A DNA stretch of 44,282 nucleotides from Suillus spraguei (taxonomy: Eukaryota > Basidiomycota > Agaricomycetes > Boletales > Suillaceae), in NCBI GenBank assembly GCA_016800925.1, contig JABCPU010000514.1, forward strand, positions 1-44,282, in the 5' to 3' direction. Below, piece after piece: positions 39,781 to 44,282 of the stretch (position 1 is its first letter; each line of letters begins with the position of its first letter). A model generated the notes under the pieces. That model saw only the letters and a list, made by a program, of their open reading frames with translations. It was not told the DNA's origin and made no database searches. The position numbers were made by a program, and so were the translations under genes.

Positions 39781-42739
39781 CAGTCGTCCAATTTTATATT
39801 CCTCGACTAAATTAACATCCAGACAGTGGAGATACGAGAGACAGTACCTGGGGAACATTTGTCTAGTTTGACAACTCACAAGATCTCACTACGTCCGGCG
39901 CTGGGTGGTCCTGATTTCTCGTGTAACATAGGATCCGGCAGACCTGGGTAATGGTGCAATGTTTGCCCGTGATCCTTTGAACAGGGGCCCCTGTTTCATT
40001 CCTATCGAAGTCGCAATCAACCACTTTGGTTCTAGTGAAGTGATGCATCATGGAAAAAAAAGCCGACCGGATGCAAATAGATACAGAATCAAAGATAGAA
40101 GTATCAGCCAACTTATCCCAGTCTGGATAAGTACTCGCTTACATAGGTCATCCGTTCACAACGCGTCTGTGTTGTGAGGTTCTCCACGAAATCAATTAGC
40201 TAGTAATTGCAAAAAAAACCACTAACTCATAGCCAATCGCTTCAGGGAAGCTAGAGCCATGAAGTTGTGCATCTTCAGGTTTCATACAGGGTCGATGAGT
40301 CACCTGCTGTTCGTTCAGCAGAGCACAGGATTTCAAGCATACAGAGCGTTTTACATGACTCAGTACTGTAAGATCACCGTGACATTCGGATACGTGTACA
40401 GCGGAGGCACCTTTTGCACCTGCCTCTTCGTACATGATGTTATGTTGATACATTCTTCAAAAAAAACACTCACATCATCCAGTCTACTTATCAGCTCCGA
40501 TGGTTAGCAAAAGCAGTTTCAGGTGAGGTTTCCGGAGCTCCCGGGCTTTCCCAGGACGCTTTCGAGTTGTAACCTCTCGTGATCCGATACCAGTAGTAGA
40601 CTATTTGACTTGCTTCTTTTACATAATACAGCAGGCAACCCCGGCTCGCATGCTTTTCTCCTTTTGCCCTCCCACGCTCAACTTGTGACTTCTCCTCATC
40701 CGGTGCCACCGCCTAGGTTATTTGACTTGCTTATTTTAATCCAGCAAGCACAATCAAAAAACTGCGGCTCGTGCGCGTGGCTCTCCCACACCATACCCTC
40801 GGTTGCTACCTCCATGAGTAAACCGGCTGGTGAGTTCTTGGTATTGTAGCCATGGCTATTGTAATCAAGCATAATCTTGTTATCGCAGTGTAACACTATA
40901 GTCTGATACACGAATATATTTTCTTCATGGCGGAATAAATATGAATTAACATATCAAAATCATTAGGAGTACAATTGAAGTCTGTCTGTCACGAGCTGTA
41001 ACTGAGGGATTGAACAAGTAATAGCTAGTAGTGGCACACTTTTCTCGACCTTGGTGCACATCCTCATGTGTCGAGTCCTTGAGATTGTAAGGATATCGCT
41101 ACCGGAATTGCACGACTTTCAGTGAAAGCATTTTGATGGGAAGTATGCATATGTTGGTCGATAGTCCGAATTGTTCTCGATATATATGTTAGTATGAAAC
41201 ATAACTAGACATACCTATAATTCGTGTCATTCTTAATGCATTTATGTCAAGACTCAAATAATGACGTTGGTATCACGGCTGTGTTCATCAGGAAAACCGC
41301 ACCAGATTAGATGAAATACCGCCAGGCTACAAGCAGGTGAAATATTGATAATTCGGCATAATCATGAACATTAGGTACTTAGGCCGATTCTTTTGCTGCC
41401 TTCTTATTGGTGAGCAATCACTACTGGGACTTACTAGTGAAGTATACATATGATGGATCATTATCTCAGTCAGCCTAGCAAACCTTGGTTGGACAGGAAA
41501 TAAGTGTCCTATTGTAGGGAGCGCCACTCCACTGACGATGGAATCGCTTTGATGAGTCCGATTACTCGCTTAGTTAGATATAATTGAAAGTATGGTCTTA
41601 CTTGCCGTATCTTTAGTGAATTAACTCCCACTCATAATTGCTCATGATCCACCGACCCCCGTCGAACCCACGGCCATAATCAGCCTTGCATTATAATAAG
41701 ACTGGACAAAATTAGAGACCAAGTACAATCGTGAGTGTCTTGGCAAGATAAAAGACAAGAAACGGAACTCACCGTCAGTCGTTGTGGGACGGAGGGAGAG
41801 GAATACTAGGCAAGTTATACGTGGTTTGTATTCCAGGCTAGTATAGTTCAACTCCTCAGCGTATGCTACCATCGCGTCGAACGCCTGCATCAGTGAACTG
41901 ATGAACTGATTAAGATACCTATACATTAATAAAAATTGCAACAAACTTTGTAAATACGGAGGTGGTAGTTTGATCTGGAACGATGATTTAGGACGACAAC
42001 CCATGCACCTTGTCACAATTTTGTTATCAAGTGGAATGTCATTCTAGGTACTACACTGACCGCCGGTCCCAAAGGACACGGAAAAGTCTCAAATAACATC
42101 CTCACACAAAACATAAATCAGGTGAAACCCCGGGTATTGATAAGAGTGTGCTGCTACTTGCATGAACATGATCGCATTTCGTTATATTAAATTTCTCACG
42201 GTTTACTTCAGCAATTGCATCACATGGCTAAAAAATCAAATCACTTCACTGATGGGCATCGGGTGTAGTCAGTACTTAGTCATATCTCTCATGAGACACT
42301 CGCAAGGTGGGGTGGGAGGAGAGTGGCGCATAACTGTATCTTGTATTTAGTACAATTGTAGTGCTTTACTTATTTCGGAACTTAAGCACAGTACTTATTA
42401 TAAATTAACATGTATGATAATGTATTTCATCGCGATAGTGCAGTGTAAGCCACATATCCTGGACTTCAAGTAGTCAGCTGTACTAGATGTATCGCAAATG
42501 GACTCGTCACATAGTCACGTGATTCAGATCTGATCGGGGTAAAGTCACAAGTTGGCTACTACATCCAACTTGCCTGCATGCAATCCATCCCTCCAAAACC
42601 TGCTTCAGCTTCACTGACATCACTGAATAATGTAGACGCATTCCCTATAATATTGAACACTAAAATAACATTGCAAGTGAGACGTCCAAGATCAATGAAG
42701 TTCGTGTTTTCATTTTGTTCGTTGGCCTAATAGTATATT
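39781..42739. other. Long stretch without a supported gene
   Basis: Almost 3 kb with only short frames. The longest, 41642-42016 on the minus strand (124 residues, with LMQAFDAMVAYAEELNYTSL), resembles nothing I know. An imperfect tandem duplication of about 120 bp lies at 40597-40850 (TTTGACTTGCTTCTTTTACA, CAGCAGGCA near 40605; TTTGACTTGCTTATTTTAAT, CAGCAAGCA near 40720). AT-rich blocks at 42360-42430. It may hold decayed or non-coding sequence. Confidence 0.45.
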
Positions 42740-44186
42740 GAACGAGAGCATCTAGAGGCAAGAAACGAGCGAGAGATTCGTCCCCGAGCTCTTCTTCACT
42801 CTCATCGACGCACTCGGAAGCTCCTGTCATTGCCCCTCCAGTGAAAAAACGTGCGTACGTGACTTTCTTCAATTTGTGATCTTACCTGAATGAGGATACA
42901 CATAGCTAAGAGAGCAGACAAGGCAATGCCCGGCATGTGCAGAATTGATCCCTGTGCGCCTGCTTGCTGCTCATGCCGTTCTTGAAATGCAAAGGGTGGA
43001 AGACATCATTCGGCATATTGGTGAGGCGGAGGTCTTGGCAGAAGTTGATGACTTAGAGGAAGGGTGCGTCTAACTATCTGTTTACTTCATTGCACTACCA
43101 ATTGACATCATCCATTTCAGCCCGAGCAACCGCGCCAGACGCTCTGCACTAAAAGCTCGCAAATCTCTCACCACCTCTATCCAATCCTCCACATCTCCTT
43201 CTGCTATTGGCAAGACTATTCAAATCATTACGCGTCGACGAAAAGCACGACATCTACGTCTCAAAGAGCTTGCTAAGGAGCATGAAACAGAGTCCTGGAT
43301 TATGGAAGTTGAGGGAGGGACGACATGTCCTGTGTGTGCACAGGTAGTCAGGGGCGATCGAGATGTCGTCGAGGCACATGTGGATGCATGTCTAGCACAT
43401 GAAAGCACTAGGTTGGAACGGGAGCGGTTACAGGATGAAGATCTTGATATAGGTGGTGGCGGGGGTAGCGTTAGAACAAGGGTCATTACAAGTGCAAGTC
43501 TACGAGGTCAGTACGGAGGCCAAAATATGACGTAGATTATTGCTGACTCTATAAACAGGCACTGGTATCCATGTTCGAACAAATTCACTGGACGTCGAAG
43601 ATGAAGTGGACATAGATGGCGAGGATGTGTTCGGAGAAGCACAGTTTGGCGAGGCTGATGTCCTCGCTTTGCCCTCAAGTGACCGAGATTTGCACCCTGA
43701 GAATGAGGATATCGACGTCGACATAGATGGCCATACAGGAACTACCCAAGAACGGCAGACGCTCAGACACCTGGTAGTTGATGGCAAGGTCTTAACGAAG
43801 CAGGCAGATAGTGTAGAGAGTGAAGTTGTCCAACCGATTGAGACGGACCAGCTGGACCTCGACATTTTCACTGCGCGCTCGCGAAATGACCCCAGCTCAC
43901 TTATTCTCGCTCTGGAAAACAAGCTGAAGACTCTGGTAAGTGCAAACCATGATTACATGATATACCCCCAACTAATACTGAATCATAGGAATCTAATGCT
44001 GGCTCAACATCTGCACCTAACTTGTGCCGTATCTGTCTTTCACAGTATGCCGAGCCAACGGTGTCAACAGGATGCTGGCACACATGTTGTCGTGAATGTT
44101 GGCTTCGCTGTCTGGGGGCAACCAAGCTCTGCCCCATGTGCCAGCGGATTACCAGCGCCGCAGAGCTGAGAAGAGTGTATATGTGA
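42740..44186 (+). CDS. RNF220-like RING E3 ubiquitin ligase
   Basis: RING E3 ligases transfer ubiquitin from an E2 to a substrate. Likely introns: from 42851 to about 42909, 43064-43120, 43507-43558 and 43936-43988. Landmarks: a basic Ser-rich N-terminus (GKKRARDSSPSSSSLSS); a first zinc-binding pair QCPACAELIPVRLLAAH (42920); the basic helix ITRRRKARHLRLKELAKEHE (43230); CPVCAQVVRGDRDVVEAHVD with ACLAHE, a C2HC-type finger (43328); a long acidic region; and a C-terminal RING CRICLSQYAEPTVSTGCWH to CRECWLRCLGATKLCPMCQR, ending ELRRVYM (stop 44184-44186). The closing pattern CWH..C.ECWLR.LGA.KLCP.C and L.RIY/VYM are typical of animal RNF220. The initiating exon is not identified, as a stop lies at about 42740 in the frame of the first segment. 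Complete at the 3' end. Confidence 0.83.
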
Positions 44187-44282
44187 CATTGCGCGTTTAC
44201 TAATCTTGCTTTCGATACCTTAAACATAGCACATCGCATTGTATTTGGCATGAAACACTATCTTGTTTATTCCTGTAAGTAG
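44187..44282. other. 3' flank of the RNF220-like gene
   Basis: Only 96 bases to the window edge, AT-rich, no feature recognised. Confidence 0.5.

Noticed and set aside
1..44282. tRNA, rRNA or Helitron features
   Set aside because: No cloverleaf, rRNA signature, or Rep/helicase motif was recognised on either strand.

Overview
This window looks like a chromosomal stretch from a mushroom-forming basidiomycete (Agaricomycetes, possibly Boletales). The evidence is short introns of about 43-60 bp, a KDZ-family transposase, degenerate WD40 and F-box paralogs of the kind that expand in these fungi, and a chromodomain-bearing Ty3/gypsy element. The lineage call is inference from gene content.

Layout. 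Positions 1-410 hold a decayed WD40-repeat fragment on the minus strand. Positions 827-26691 are one nested transposon complex that can be unpacked by target-site duplications (TSDs). The outermost and oldest layer is a Tc1/mariner element of about 2.2 kb, flanked by TA. Its transposase gene (minus strand) is split by (a) a full-length Ty3/gypsy chromovirus at 1864-8417 with 481-bp LTRs that look identical and TSD CACTG, sitting exactly on a 3' splice site; (b) a solo LTR at 9006-9469, TSD GTCTT; and (c) a solo LTR of a second family at 9699-10658, TSD GCGG. A third-family LTR (10934-12256) lies just upstream of the gene. Inside the right inverted repeat of the Tc1 element sits a 14.3-kb KDZ-type DNA transposon (12350-26673) with an exact 8-bp TSD, TAGAATTG. 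Its arms are very long inverted repeats (about 1.4 kb and 1.8 kb net) containing arrays of a roughly 121-bp unit with an 18-bp palindrome. The 7.2-kb core carries a broken KDZ transposase gene and a second multi-exon gene of unknown function. The arms were hit again by LTR elements, one of which contains a solo gypsy LTR (four levels deep).

Positions 26709 onward are host sequence: a CRE-like site and TATA box, an Rtc3/SBDS-domain gene, a small alpha+beta-barrel (Dabb/ABM-like) gene, an AFG1/LACE1 mitochondrial AAA ATPase, a decayed WD40 gene, a decayed F-box-like gene, a single-pass membrane protein gene, a decayed O-methyltransferase, and at the right edge an RNF220-like RING E3 ubiquitin ligase.

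Themes. Nine stop codons in four transposon genes fit CGA-to-TGA change, and every difference I found between the two outer arms of the KDZ element fits C-to-T at CpG, pointing to methylation-linked (or RIP-like) decay. The gypsy element shows an 11-nt self-priming primer site of the Tf1 type and, unusually, two in-frame -1 slippery heptamers that would link Gag, the zinc-knuckle frame and Pol. The KDZ element with iteron-filled arms plus accessory gene is the best candidate for an undescribed system.
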